NCBI GenBank assembly: GCA_964568875.1
Contig: CAZMSH010000007.1
Coordinates: 1-64,000 of the forward strand
DNA from: SLNP01 sp964568875
GTDB taxonomy: Bacteria; Bacteroidota; Bacteroidia; Bacteroidales; VadinHA17
DNA: 64,000 bases
Reading direction: 5' to 3'
The notes beneath the pieces are model-generated. The model saw only the letters and a list, made by a program, of their open reading frames with translations. It did not search any database and was not told the DNA's origin. This document shows, piece after piece, positions 17,558-25,600 of the stretch. The stretch's first letter is position 1. The number at the start of each line of letters is the position of its first letter. The translations under genes were made by a program, and so were the position numbers.

Positions 17558-18052
17558 CTAAGAATCTAACAAGTCATTCAGATTAATTATTTCACAGCCA
17601 TTTTTTTCGTAATAATTCAGCATTTCGTCAATTTTCCTCTTATCATAACTCGTAATACAATCAGATATGACAGTAACTTTATAGTTTTCCTTGCGCATAT
17701 TAAACACGGTTGATTTTACGCAGGCAATGGCATCTGCTCCTGTAATGTAAAATTCGCGTATCTCATTTTTCCTGATAAAGGCAGCAAAATCTTCGCTTGT
17801 CAATGCGTTGCCTTTGGATTTTTCAAAGATGTTTCCGGAAACCAATTTCATGTCCGACACTAATTCAGATCCACGAGTGCCAGGTTTGAAAGTCCTGGTG
17901 CCCTCAGATAAGTTATAATGCCTTATGTAAACGACATGGATTTCATTTTCCACTGCCCAATCTATCGATCGATTAACATTGTCAATGATCTCTTTGTAGT
18001 TTTTGGTAATGTCATTTTGAATGTCAATTACCACTAAAGACTTTTTCTGCAT
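17558..18052 (-). CDS. Isochorismatase-family cysteine hydrolase
   Basis: The 164-aa product has the catalytic Asp in VVIDIQND near 8, a Lys in FEKSKGNAL near 93, and the nucleophile Cys in GADAIACVKST near 120 after the usual cis-peptide region. I start it at the internal ATG 18052 because the nine preceding residues (NCNKRKNS-like) do not look conserved. The family hydrolyses small amides or vinyl ethers. The substrate is unknown; the true nicotinamidase is the gene at 45131. Confidence 0.8.
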   Translation of the reverse strand: MQKKSLVVIDIQNDITKNYKEIIDNVNRSIDWAVENEIHVVYIRHYNLSEGTRTFKPGTRGSELVSDMKLVSGNIFEKSKGNALTSEDFAAFIRKNEIREFYITGADAIACVKSTVFNMRKENYKVTVISDCITSYDKRKIDEMLNYYEKNGCEIINLNDLLDS

Positions 18053-18110
18053 GGAATTCTTTCTTTTATTACAATTCAATTTTCTAATTCACTGCCTGGC
18101 GCACCGTCGC

Positions 18111-18344
18111 TTATTCGCCTGCGGCTGTCTTCTGCATTTTACGCAGGAAGGTTAACATTGCAGTTCCCACGCATGATGAAAAACTCAGCAACAGGAGTTC
18201 GAGAGATGTATATCCAAGGCTGTCGCCAAGGGGTGGAGTATAGTCGATTGAAACGGGGCTGTTGCCTTCAACTGTGCCTGAAAAATTCAGCTTGTCGTTT
18301 ACTAGAGTAATTGACGTTGTTACTTCCTTTGATTTATCAATCAT
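18111..18344 (-). pseudogene. Truncated OsmC-family protein
   Basis: The 77 codons match the N-terminal half of OsmC-like peroxide-resistance proteins: GNSPVSIDYTPPLG, then SLELLLLSFSSCVGTAML with the first catalytic Cys. Full OsmC proteins are about 135-140 aa and carry a second Cys in a C-terminal block (CP-type motif) that is missing here; the frame ends at LRKMQKTAAGE. Its 5' end and upstream region are repeated at 20844-21120. Confidence 0.7.
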
Positions 18345-18530
18345 GGCTTTATGTTTATCAGCAAACCTTGTTCAGTAAAATAAGCCTGTTTATCGGAATG
18401 TAAAGTTCTTCAATTGAGTGATAAAGAAAAAGAATTTCTTGTTGAATGACTGTAAATGGTTTATGAATGCCTTATTTAATAGAAAAATGCCGGTCTCGTG
18501 CGGTTCAATACATTTTGCGCAACGGACAGC
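18255..18530. repeat. Direct repeat copy 1 (osmC 5' end plus upstream DNA)
   Basis: This 276-base segment matches 20844-21120 in the same orientation with only scattered differences by eye. It contains the first 30 codons of osmC (minus strand) and about 185 bases upstream. The two copies bracket the MBL-fold and alpha/beta hydrolase genes. Confidence 0.85.
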
Positions 18531-18610
18531 CACATCCTTCATATGACTGTGGTGATAATTTCATCTTATAAATATCAGTTGTAAACAATGTCAGAAACCA
18601 GAAGAAATAG

Positions 18611-18690
18611 ACGGCGTAAAGGGCATAAAGGGCATAAAGGGCGTAGAATGGCTTGATGGCTTGATGGCGTAATGTCGTAGTGGCCTTTAG
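18611..18690. repeat. Degenerate GGGCGTAAAGGGCAT-type intergenic repeat
   Basis: Tandem variants of GGGCATAAA, GGCTTGAT and GGCGTAATGTCGTAG fill the space between repeat copy 1 and the MBL-fold gene. The rest of 18531-18789 shows nothing else. Confidence 0.6.
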
Positions 18691-18789
18691 GTTTACAAAA
18701 ACCGTGACACCAGTAGTCTGTCTTGCGTTGCCTGTTTACTACACTTGGTGGTAACTTTTGTTGATAGCTTTGCCTAATAAACTATAATG

Positions 18790-19638
18790 TCAAAAGAATT
18801 TAGCAATATTTTCCTGTTTTTGAGAATCAATATTATTTTTCAGGTTTTTAATATTAAATGGTTTTCCATGCGATGGTATAATGACTTCGACCTCTCGATT
18901 TATAAGTGATCTCCATGAATCATAGACTAAATCTATATTTTCATTAAACAAAGTTAAATAAGCAGCTCCTGCCCAATTTAAAAAATTTGAAGAGAGGTCT
19001 CCACAAAATGCATACTTATTATTATAAATATATGAAAATGAATCTGAGGAATGACCGGGGGTATATATTGCTTTAACATTGATTCCTACAACATTGCTTA
19101 GATCAAAAACATCATTGTCAAATACTAAATCGTTTTCTCTCACAAAATACGGAGGAAAAGTAAGGTCCCATCCTGGCGTCAGTAATTGTTTCATCTTAAA
19201 CAATATATATATTCTTCTATTTACAATACCTCCTCCATTTGTTTTATTATTGAATCCTGTTGCTACCAAATCTGCTGTACGTCTATGCAGAACAACTGAA
19301 GCCTCAGGATTTTCTGAAGTAATTTGGTTCAAAAAACCCACATGATCATCGTGGTGATGTGTTAGGAGTATGTACTTAATTTCTTTAATATCAATTTTAT
19401 ACTCATCTAAATAATCAAGAAACTTCCCAAATTCTTTCTCATAGGCGTTATCAATAAGTATATAACCTTTCTTTATAGGAATCAAGAACAGATTTGTGAA
19501 CTCAAATTTTAATGTTATTACTTCACCTGGCGGGCTTTCTATATTTCTATTATCTGAAAAATAAGCATATAGAAATAAAGTGCTAACAACTGATATTAAT
19601 ACTAAAATAATAATCATTAATGATTTCCTTTTTATCAT
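18790..19638 (-). CDS. Membrane-anchored MBL-fold metallo-hydrolase
   Basis: The 282-aa protein has an N-terminal membrane segment (6-28), then a metallo-beta-lactamase fold: LLTHHHDDHVG near 91 (HxHxDH), IYTPGHSSDS near 194 and FCGDLSS near 213, with a final HGKPFN His near 257. These are the metal ligands of the superfamily, which includes lactonases and thioesterases. The low G+C content stands out against the neighbours. It lies in the segment bracketed by the 276-base direct repeats. Confidence 0.85.
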   Translation of the reverse strand: MIKRKSLMIIILVLISVVSTLFLYAYFSDNRNIESPPGEVITLKFEFTNLFLIPIKKGYILIDNAYEKEFGKFLDYLDEYKIDIKEIKYILLTHHHDDHVGFLNQITSENPEASVVLHRRTADLVATGFNNKTNGGGIVNRRIYILFKMKQLLTPGWDLTFPPYFVRENDLVFDNDVFDLSNVVGINVKAIYTPGHSSDSFSYIYNNKYAFCGDLSSNFLNWAGAAYLTLFNENIDLVYDSWRSLINREVEVIIPSHGKPFNIKNLKNNIDSQKQENIAKFF

Positions 19639-19750
19639 AGAATTTCCTCCAATAATAATTGTCCATGTTCTACCCTAATCCGGCCTTGCACTTAACGCGT
19701 GTTACAACCTGGTGTTATTCATATTCAGTTGTTATTTAAACAAGGAATTT

Positions 19751-20683
19751 TTATGTAGACTGAATGCCATTTTTAATAAAGTTAAGAAGTTCTGTCTCTA
19801 ACTGCTGAAGACCAGGCAATTCAATAGGAAAATGTCCTGCATTTTCGAGCATTCGTAATTTTTTCGGAGCCTTTATCTTATCAAAAAACAACTTACTTAC
19901 ATCTACAGGAGTCCACCTGTCATCCTCAGGGTGCACTAGTAAGACAGGACATAATTCAAAATGCTCAGGCTCAATTAATGGGATTAAACTCATCATTGTA
20001 ACTAAAAAATGGATGGAAACGGAACTACCGGAACCCACTTTATCTTTGAGTAGAATTTTCATGAGTTCTCTGTTATTTACTATTGTCCTCATATTTGCTA
20101 CTTCCTTGACGGGAATTTTTATTCTTTTCTGAAAAACCAGTGGAAGTATATTCATAAGTTTAATACCTACTCTGGATTGGAGTTTATTTTTAGCAGAGGA
20201 ATCCCTTACAATTTGATATCTGTTATCCAAAATGTTGGTAACAATTAAACCAGCAATATTTTTCGTATTGCAAGCAATATTATAAGCCAACATGCCCCCG
20301 GCACTAAGTCCAAACAGAAATACTTTTCTTCCTTTTTCAATTTCATTTTTTACCATAAATGAACCAACATCAATCCACATAGCATAATCCAGGTCTTCCT
20401 GATACGATGTGTACCCATATCCTGGAAGATCAGGACAAATAACATTATATCCAGCTTTTACTAATGGGACGGCAATAAATGATAATAATCTTCCATTGCC
20501 ACCTACACCATGAAATATGACAATAGATGTATCAGAAGTGTTTCTGGGTTTGTACTCATCAAACCGAATATTTGTAGTATTATACTTTATTGTTGATTCT
20601 GTGGGCTTGTATTCGACCGAGATTCTATTATGCTCTGGTAAATACTCCTGAACTTGTTCCCAATAAAAATTCTTTTCAAACAT
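19751..20683 (-). CDS. Alpha/beta hydrolase
   Basis: The 310-aa protein shows the oxyanion motif IFHGVGGNG near 55, nucleophile elbow FGLSAGG near 124, Asp in HPEDDRWTP near 255 and His in NAGHFPIE near 282. It has no signal peptide. The family includes esterases and lipases, and the substrate is unknown. It is AT-rich like the adjacent MBL-fold gene and shares its orientation; the 112-base spacer has imperfect palindromes (around 19690-19710) but no convincing promoter. Confidence 0.85.
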   Translation of the reverse strand: MFEKNFYWEQVQEYLPEHNRISVEYKPTESTIKYNTTNIRFDEYKPRNTSDTSIVIFHGVGGNGRLLSFIAVPLVKAGYNVICPDLPGYGYTSYQEDLDYAMWIDVGSFMVKNEIEKGRKVFLFGLSAGGMLAYNIACNTKNIAGLIVTNILDNRYQIVRDSSAKNKLQSRVGIKLMNILPLVFQKRIKIPVKEVANMRTIVNNRELMKILLKDKVGSGSSVSIHFLVTMMSLIPLIEPEHFELCPVLLVHPEDDRWTPVDVSKLFFDKIKAPKKLRMLENAGHFPIELPGLQQLETELLNFIKNGIQST

Positions 20684-20843
20684 AAACTTCCTCTCCTGCT
20701 TTTATACCGTTAAAGTTTTACACTATTTAATATTCTCATCAGGTAACCAATCATCCATGCTCCTGTAATTGCTTTTGTCAGTTGTAAACTTTTCAATTGC
20801 GCAATTCTTTTGTAGTTTCTAAAAGTGCTAAATGTCATATAAT

Positions 20844-20933
20844 GGGACTGTTACACTCGACTGTGCCTGAGAAATTCAGCTTGTCGTTTACGAGAGTAAT
20901 TGACGTTGTTACTTCCTTTGATTTATCAATCAT
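20844..20933 (-). pseudogene. Second osmC 5' fragment
   Basis: The minus-strand ATG at 20933 opens a frame reading IDKSKEVTTSITLVNDKLN, identical to the start of the osmC relic at 18344, and loses homology after about 30 codons. It exists only because of the repeat. Confidence 0.75.
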
Positions 20934-21120
20934 GGCTTTATGTTTCTTAACAAACCTTGTTCAGTGAAATAGGGCTGTTTATCGGAATGTAAAGTTCTTC
21001 AATTGAGTGATAAAGAAAAAGAATTTCTTGTTGAATGACTGTAAATGGTTTATGAATGCCTTGTTTAACAGAAAAATGCCGGTCTCGTGCCTTTCAATTA
21101 ATTTTATGCAACGGACAAGC
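20844..21120. repeat. Direct repeat copy 2 (osmC 5' end plus upstream DNA)
   Basis: This is the second copy of the 18255-18530 segment. It diverges sharply at both ends, which defines the repeat boundaries. The rest of the 544-base gap 20684-21227 holds the promoter element at 21141. Confidence 0.85.
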
Positions 21121-21140
21121 AACGCTGCAAATAAAATCCT

Positions 21141-21195
21141 TGCCATTGGGAATCGATATTGGTGTAGTTATCTAAGATTATGGTTTAACTTTGGT
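21141..21195 (+). promoter_or_regulatory. Promoter element upstream of hydroxyproline dehydratase, copy of 14935
   Basis: It contains TAACTTTG (21186-21193) and a TTG-rich upstream part, and matches the element before the S9 peptidase over 55 bases with few changes. The predicted start is near 21199, about 29 bases before the ATG at 21228. Confidence 0.5.
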
Positions 21196-21227
21196 TCTGT
21201 CCGTTTGTGGAATCAAATAATGATATT

Positions 21228-22268
21228 ATGGATCTGTTTAAGGATTGGAACTGGGAACCGCCTGAGGGGTGGCTGAACATTAAAACCATCGATTTACACA
21301 CCGGGGGCGAGCCGCTGAGGGTTTTTACAGGGGGCCTGCCCGAGATCAAAGGAATTACGATTCTTGAAAAGCGGCGCTATTTCAGGGACAATCTCGATTA
21401 TATCCGCACCGGAACAATGTGGGAACCAAGGGGGCATGCCGACATGTATGGCGCCGTACTCACTGAACCTGTGACCGATGATGCCGATTTTGGCACCTTC
21501 TTCCTTCATAATGAGGGGTACAGCACTATGTGCGGACATGCCATCATTGCACTTACAAAACTGGTTCTCGATACCGGGATTATCAAAAAGGAGGGAGATT
21601 CGCCTGAGCTGATTATCGACGCCCCTCCCGGAAAAATAAGGTCGAGGGCTTTTCGCGAGAATGGTATCGTAAAGAGGGTCTCCTTTCTGAATGTCCCGTC
21701 ATTTTTACTCATGCGCGATCAGGTTGTAAATGTCGAAGGTATTGGTGATGTTCTTTTTGATGTTGCCTATGGCGGTGCCTTTTACGCATTTGTCGATGCC
21801 GACAGGCTTGGCATTGGCCTTGGTTCCGCCAGTTACAATCAGCTTATTGACTGGGGAAGAAAGATCAAATATGCCGTTATGGAGAAGTTTGAGATCAGGC
21901 ACCCCTTTGAGGATGATCTTAGTTTTCTGTACGGGACCATCTTTACCGGGAGGGCTGAAAAGAGGGGACACCACAGCCGTAATGTCTGTATTTTTGCGGA
22001 GGGTGAGGTTGACCGTTCTGCAACGGGCTCGGGGGTGAGCGCGCGGGCTGCTCTTCACCATGCCAAAGGTGAGCTGGCGGTGAATGAGCTTATCACCATC
22101 GAGAGCATACTGGGCTCAACAATGGATGTGAGGGTCACGGCCGTCACCCGTTACGGTGAGCATGAGGCCGTGATTCCGGAGGTGTCGGGAACGGCCCATA
22201 TTGTGGGCAGAATGAATTTCTTTTTCGATCCTGATGATGAGTTCAGGGAGGGGTTTATTTTCAGATGA
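21228..22268 (+). CDS. Trans-3-hydroxy-L-proline dehydratase (proline racemase family)
   Basis: The 347-aa protein is a proline-racemase-fold enzyme: IKTIDLHTGGEPLRV at the start, first catalytic Cys in STMCGHA near 97, and a second active-site segment DRSATGSGVSAR near 266. In racemases and 4-hydroxyproline epimerases the second position is Cys; the Thr-containing TGSG form is the signature of trans-3-hydroxy-L-proline dehydratases such as human L3HYPDH, which give 1-pyrroline-2-carboxylate. A GTG seven codons upstream is an alternative start; I prefer ATG 21228. No catabolic partner genes adjoin it. Confidence 0.82.
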   Translation: MDLFKDWNWEPPEGWLNIKTIDLHTGGEPLRVFTGGLPEIKGITILEKRRYFRDNLDYIRTGTMWEPRGHADMYGAVLTEPVTDDADFGTFFLHNEGYSTMCGHAIIALTKLVLDTGIIKKEGDSPELIIDAPPGKIRSRAFRENGIVKRVSFLNVPSFLLMRDQVVNVEGIGDVLFDVAYGGAFYAFVDADRLGIGLGSASYNQLIDWGRKIKYAVMEKFEIRHPFEDDLSFLYGTIFTGRAEKRGHHSRNVCIFAEGEVDRSATGSGVSARAALHHAKGELAVNELITIESILGSTMDVRVTAVTRYGEHEAVIPEVSGTAHIVGRMNFFFDPDDEFREGFIFR

Positions 22269-22405
22269 GGGCGCAGGGCGTAGTGCGCAGTGACGTAAAA
22301 AAAAGGGCGTAATGGGCGTACTAAAAGGGGCGTAGAAGGGCATAATGGGCGTAATAAAAGGGGCGTAATGGGCATAAAGGCATAGGGGTGCAGAAGGTGT
22401 ATAAG
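22268..22405. repeat. Degenerate GGGCGTAATGGGCATAAA-type intergenic repeat
   Basis: Many units of GGGCGTA, GGGCATAA and GGGGCGTAG follow the dehydratase stop codon and run to the end of the convergent fic gene. Confidence 0.65.
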
Positions 22406-22408
22406 GGA

Positions 22409-23524
22409 TTATGAAGGAGGCAATGTAAAAGGAGTTTTGAGGTGGTAGTTGGCGCTTCTTCCTCCTTCGCTTGATTGTTGCAGGATGCCTTTATCGATCA
22501 GGTCCTTTATATCACGTAATGCGGTATCGGTTGAGGATTTGGTTATTCCGGCCCATTTAGAGGTCTGAAGTTTTCCTTCAAAGCCTTCCAATAATTTATT
22601 GAGCATTAATCGCTGACGTTCGTTTATGGGAGTATGCTCATGCAATCTCCAGAACTCTGCTTTACTCAAGATCTTTTTTATAGTGTCGCCGGTAGCGAGC
22701 ATTGCGTTTTTGAGGCAATTCAAAAACCAGTCGAGCCACTCTGTAATGTCGCCGGAACTGTATTGTACTTTTTGAAGTATTTCGTAATAGCGTTTACGCT
22801 CAATCATGATCTGCTGAGACATACTGTAAAATCGTTCTCCGCTGTCTTCGGATCGGGCAAGCAGCATATCGGTAAGTGCCCTGGCAATTCGGCCGTTTCC
22901 GTCCTCAAAGGGGTGAATGATGATAAACCAGAAGTGTGCTATAGCAGCTTTAAGAACCGGGTCAAGGCAATTTTCGTTATTGAACCACTCCAGAAACCTG
23001 TCCATTTCAGTTTTTACGGATTCAGGGCTCACGGCTTTGTAATGCACTTTTTCTTTTCCCATTGCATCAGAAACGACCTGAACTTCGGCAGTCCGGTATC
23101 GACCCGCTTCTATCGGGTATGGCCCGCTGTATCCTGTAGGGAAAAGCGCGGAGTGCCAACCAAACAAACGACTATTGTTTAAAGGCAAGGTGTAGCGTTG
23201 TGTAGCATCGAGCATCATTTCAACCACACCTTCAATGTTTCGGCTACTAGCTACAAGTCCCGCAGTGTTGATGCCCAATCGTCTCGCAATTGACGAACGT
23301 ACCTGATCATAATTGAGCATTTCACCTTCTATTTCAGATGATTTGACTACATCGGAAGTCAGTGCGGCAAGCGTTGCTTCTTCTTTTTCAGAGAATCCAA
23401 GTGCGTTAATCTGTCCGGTTAATTTACCCTGCAAATGCCTGACCTCGCCAAAGACCTTATTTATGACTTTATCCTGCCACGTGAAATCTGTCCAGTTATC
23501 CCGCTCGTAAATGTATTTTGCCAT
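22409..23524 (-). CDS. Fic-family protein with DUF4172 N terminus and C-terminal winged helix
   Basis: The 371-aa protein has an N-terminal DUF4172-like helical domain containing SSEIEGE near 63, matching the (S/T)xxxE(G/N) inhibitory helix of self-inhibited Fic proteins. The catalytic motif HPFEDGNGRIAR lies near 203. Fic enzymes usually transfer AMP from ATP to a target hydroxyl. The C terminus (about 310-365) looks like a winged-helix DNA-binding domain (KWAGITKSSTDTALRDIKDLIDKG), suggesting autoregulation. A second Fic gene lies directly upstream across a scaffold gap. Confidence 0.9.
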   Translation of the reverse strand: MAKYIYERDNWTDFTWQDKVINKVFGEVRHLQGKLTGQINALGFSEKEEATLAALTSDVVKSSEIEGEMLNYDQVRSSIARRLGINTAGLVASSRNIEGVVEMMLDATQRYTLPLNNSRLFGWHSALFPTGYSGPYPIEAGRYRTAEVQVVSDAMGKEKVHYKAVSPESVKTEMDRFLEWFNNENCLDPVLKAAIAHFWFIIIHPFEDGNGRIARALTDMLLARSEDSGERFYSMSQQIMIERKRYYEILQKVQYSSGDITEWLDWFLNCLKNAMLATGDTIKKILSKAEFWRLHEHTPINERQRLMLNKLLEGFEGKLQTSKWAGITKSSTDTALRDIKDLIDKGILQQSSEGGRSANYHLKTPFTLPPS

Positions 23525-23545
23525 TGCCTGTAATTATGATGCGGT

Positions 23546-23645
23546 NNNNNNNNNNNNNNNNNNNNNNNNNNNNNNNNNNNNNNNNNNNNNNNNNNNNNNN
23601 NNNNNNNNNNNNNNNNNNNNNNNNNNNNNNNNNNNNNNNNNNNNN
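23546..23645. other. Assembly gap (100 N)
   Basis: Exactly 100 N bases, the usual placeholder for an unsized scaffold gap, lie between the two fic genes. The true distance and any gene in it are unknown. Confidence 0.98.
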
Positions 23646-23682
23646 GTACCGAAGGTCGGGAGCTCAGGGCAAGGTTGCTGGT

Positions 23683-24540
23683 TCAGATGCCGATTTTCCA
23701 GATGCCCTTTTCAAGGAATGCTTCTATAGTCTGCCGGTTGGCTTTGTTCAGCAGGTTTGAATGAGATAGATTCATTTTCCGGGCATATTCACCCAGGGTC
23801 ATTATCTTCTTTCCCTCAAGATATGCGAGGCGCTTGTGATAGCTGTTGGTAAGGGCCTTAAAGAGTATCTCTTCCATTATTGCTGTTTTAGCCTCCCTGT
23901 CAAACTCTCTGAAGGCTTCATAATACCGGCTGCGGTCAACAAATTTGATATTGACTGGTACGTATCCTTCACGGAGAAGAATGTAATTCACAATTACCCT
24001 TCCTATCCTGCCATTACCATCGTTAAACGGATGTATGTTTTCAAATGTAAGATGAAGCCTGGCAAGCCTTTTGATTATATGAACCGAATCAAACAAAGCC
24101 ATATATTCATATAACATCGACTGGATCAATTCTTCAATCTGTTCAGGAGGAGAGGCAATGTGTGAGCCTACCCTGACATATTCTCCGGATTGCCTGAACC
24201 GGCCGGCAATTGTGTCGTCAATATTCGCCATCAACATCCGGTGAAGCAGTTTTATCATTTCTCTGTCAAGTTCCTTCTCCGACGCTTTGCCAGATATGTA
24301 ACCCACTACTCTCGCCAGATTGCGTGCCTCAAATATCTCCCTTTCGGAAATGTACCTGTCAAGCGCAACCTGGTTAAGTATTTTCTCAGTCTCTTCGAGG
24401 GTAAGGGTGCTGTTCTCAATAGCGTTCGAATTGTATACATGTTCCGGGACTTCGGCTTCAGTTATCAATATTGCCAGTGACTCTCTGCCGGCCAGGGCGT
24501 TATAGTATCTTTCCCTGTATTCTGCAATCCTTTGAATCAT
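23683..24540 (-). CDS. Fic-family protein (second copy, different subfamily)
   Basis: The 285-aa protein has an N-terminal inhibitory helix with NSNAIENS near 34, the catalytic HPFNDGNGRIGR near 169, and a C-terminal helix-turn-helix-like tail (MTLGEYARKMNLSHSNLLNKA). I start at the ATG 24540; 37 upstream codons to 24651 look non-coding. It probably AMPylates a cellular target and may bind DNA. Palindromic ACGTGAAT sites just upstream (24592-24679) are plausible operators. Confidence 0.88.
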   Translation of the reverse strand: MIQRIAEYRERYYNALAGRESLAILITEAEVPEHVYNSNAIENSTLTLEETEKILNQVALDRYISEREIFEARNLARVVGYISGKASEKELDREMIKLLHRMLMANIDDTIAGRFRQSGEYVRVGSHIASPPEQIEELIQSMLYEYMALFDSVHIIKRLARLHLTFENIHPFNDGNGRIGRVIVNYILLREGYVPVNIKFVDRSRYYEAFREFDREAKTAIMEEILFKALTNSYHKRLAYLEGKKIMTLGEYARKMNLSHSNLLNKANRQTIEAFLEKGIWKIGI

Positions 24541-24591
24541 ATTGGTTCTTTTCAATTGAAAACTACATGCAAAGATAGGAATTATATGCCC

Positions 24592-24679
24592 AAATTCACG
24601 GTATTGTAGGTAAAATACGTGAATTGGTATTGATTTTTTGATTTTGTTCACGTGTTGATGCTTGTAATACGTGAATAAT
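24592..24679. promoter_or_regulatory. Repeated ACGTGAAT operator-like sites upstream of the second fic gene
   Basis: AATTCACGGTATT (24592-24604) is inverted relative to AATACGTGAATT (24614-24625). TTCACGTG (24647-24654) and AATACGTGAAT (24666-24676) follow at about helical spacing. Such phased dyads usually bind a homodimeric repressor. The rest of 24541-24850 shows no gene. Confidence 0.45.
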
Positions 24680-24850
24680 GTAGGGTGTAAAGAAGCGTAA
24701 GGACATGACGGAATTTTGTTGCAAATTTGCGTCTAACGTTGATGTGGTTTTGTTCCTGTCAGTGTCATTGGCTTTAATCCTGAAAGGCATCTGATGGCAG
24801 GAATTATATAAGGATATGAATATTAATAATATAACAAAACTGAATTAGCT

Positions 24851-25600
24851 GTGGAAACTTCCAGAAGAAGGCAATTTTCAATTGATATTGATGGATGCAG
24901 GATTGTTTGCGAACATTATGGTCACATTGAGAATCCGGAAGAAATATTGCTCTTCTGCCATGGTTTTCCAGGTTCGAGCAGGCTTGTCAGATTAAGCGAA
25001 TGGGTAAAGGCTATCCCAGTTTCAATAGTAGAAATCAACTATCGTGGTGACAGAAAGAGTGAGGGGAAATTCAGTTTTACCGGTTCAGTCACCGATATAA
25101 GGACCGTAGCCGGTTATCTGAAGGAGCATTATAAAATTCCGGTGCATGCCCTTGGTTATTCAATGGGTGGTTGTTATGTGTCAAATATAGTAAATAGCGA
25201 TCCCCATCTTTTCGACAAAGTGTTTCTGGTAAATCCTGTTACAGATACAGTGTCACTGTTTTCTAATAAAGTCCTGACGTCTGAGCTGTGGAAGCAGGCT
25301 GAAGCCATTCTGTCGCTGCAGACACCTGAAGCTTATGAAAAGGAACTGAATCTTGTAACAGGAGTGCTCAATCCGATGAAATTTGCACACAAGATTGAGA
25401 GCAATATCACAATAGTCCAGTCAACGGCCGACGAAGTACTTGAACCAGATCTGGCAGAAAGGTTTTACTCGCTGCTGAAGTGTAAAAAAAGTTTCCATAA
25501 GGTGCCGGATGGAAAACATGATTTGATGGGTGATGAGAAGGAGTTAAAAGTCCTGTTTGAGAAGTGGCATGGGAGTGAGCTAGTACACTTCAATGCCTGA
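24851..25600 (+). CDS. Alpha/beta hydrolase (BAAT/serine hydrolase-like)
   Basis: The 249-aa protein starts at GTG 24851. It shows FCHGFPGSS near 37 (oxyanion), INYRGDRKSEG near 59, nucleophile GYSMGG near 98, an acidic loop STADEV near 196 and His in GKHDLMG near 223. No signal peptide is present, so it is cytoplasmic. Substrate unknown. Its 3' end overlaps the convergent fucosidase gene by 21 bases. Confidence 0.8.
   Translation: METSRRRQFSIDIDGCRIVCEHYGHIENPEEILLFCHGFPGSSRLVRLSEWVKAIPVSIVEINYRGDRKSEGKFSFTGSVTDIRTVAGYLKEHYKIPVHALGYSMGGCYVSNIVNSDPHLFDKVFLVNPVTDTVSLFSNKVLTSELWKQAEAILSLQTPEAYEKELNLVTGVLNPMKFAHKIESNITIVQSTADEVLEPDLAERFYSLLKCKKSFHKVPDGKHDLMGDEKELKVLFEKWHGSELVHFNA

Noticed and set aside
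19690..19712. Palindromic stretch between the two AT-rich genes resembling an integron attC
   Set aside because: The core sites (RYYYAAC / GTTRRRY) cannot be fitted convincingly and no integrase is nearby; only the direct repeat is reported.
23511..23760. Frames running through the first N stretch
   Set aside because: They consist mostly of unknown bases and have no support on either side.
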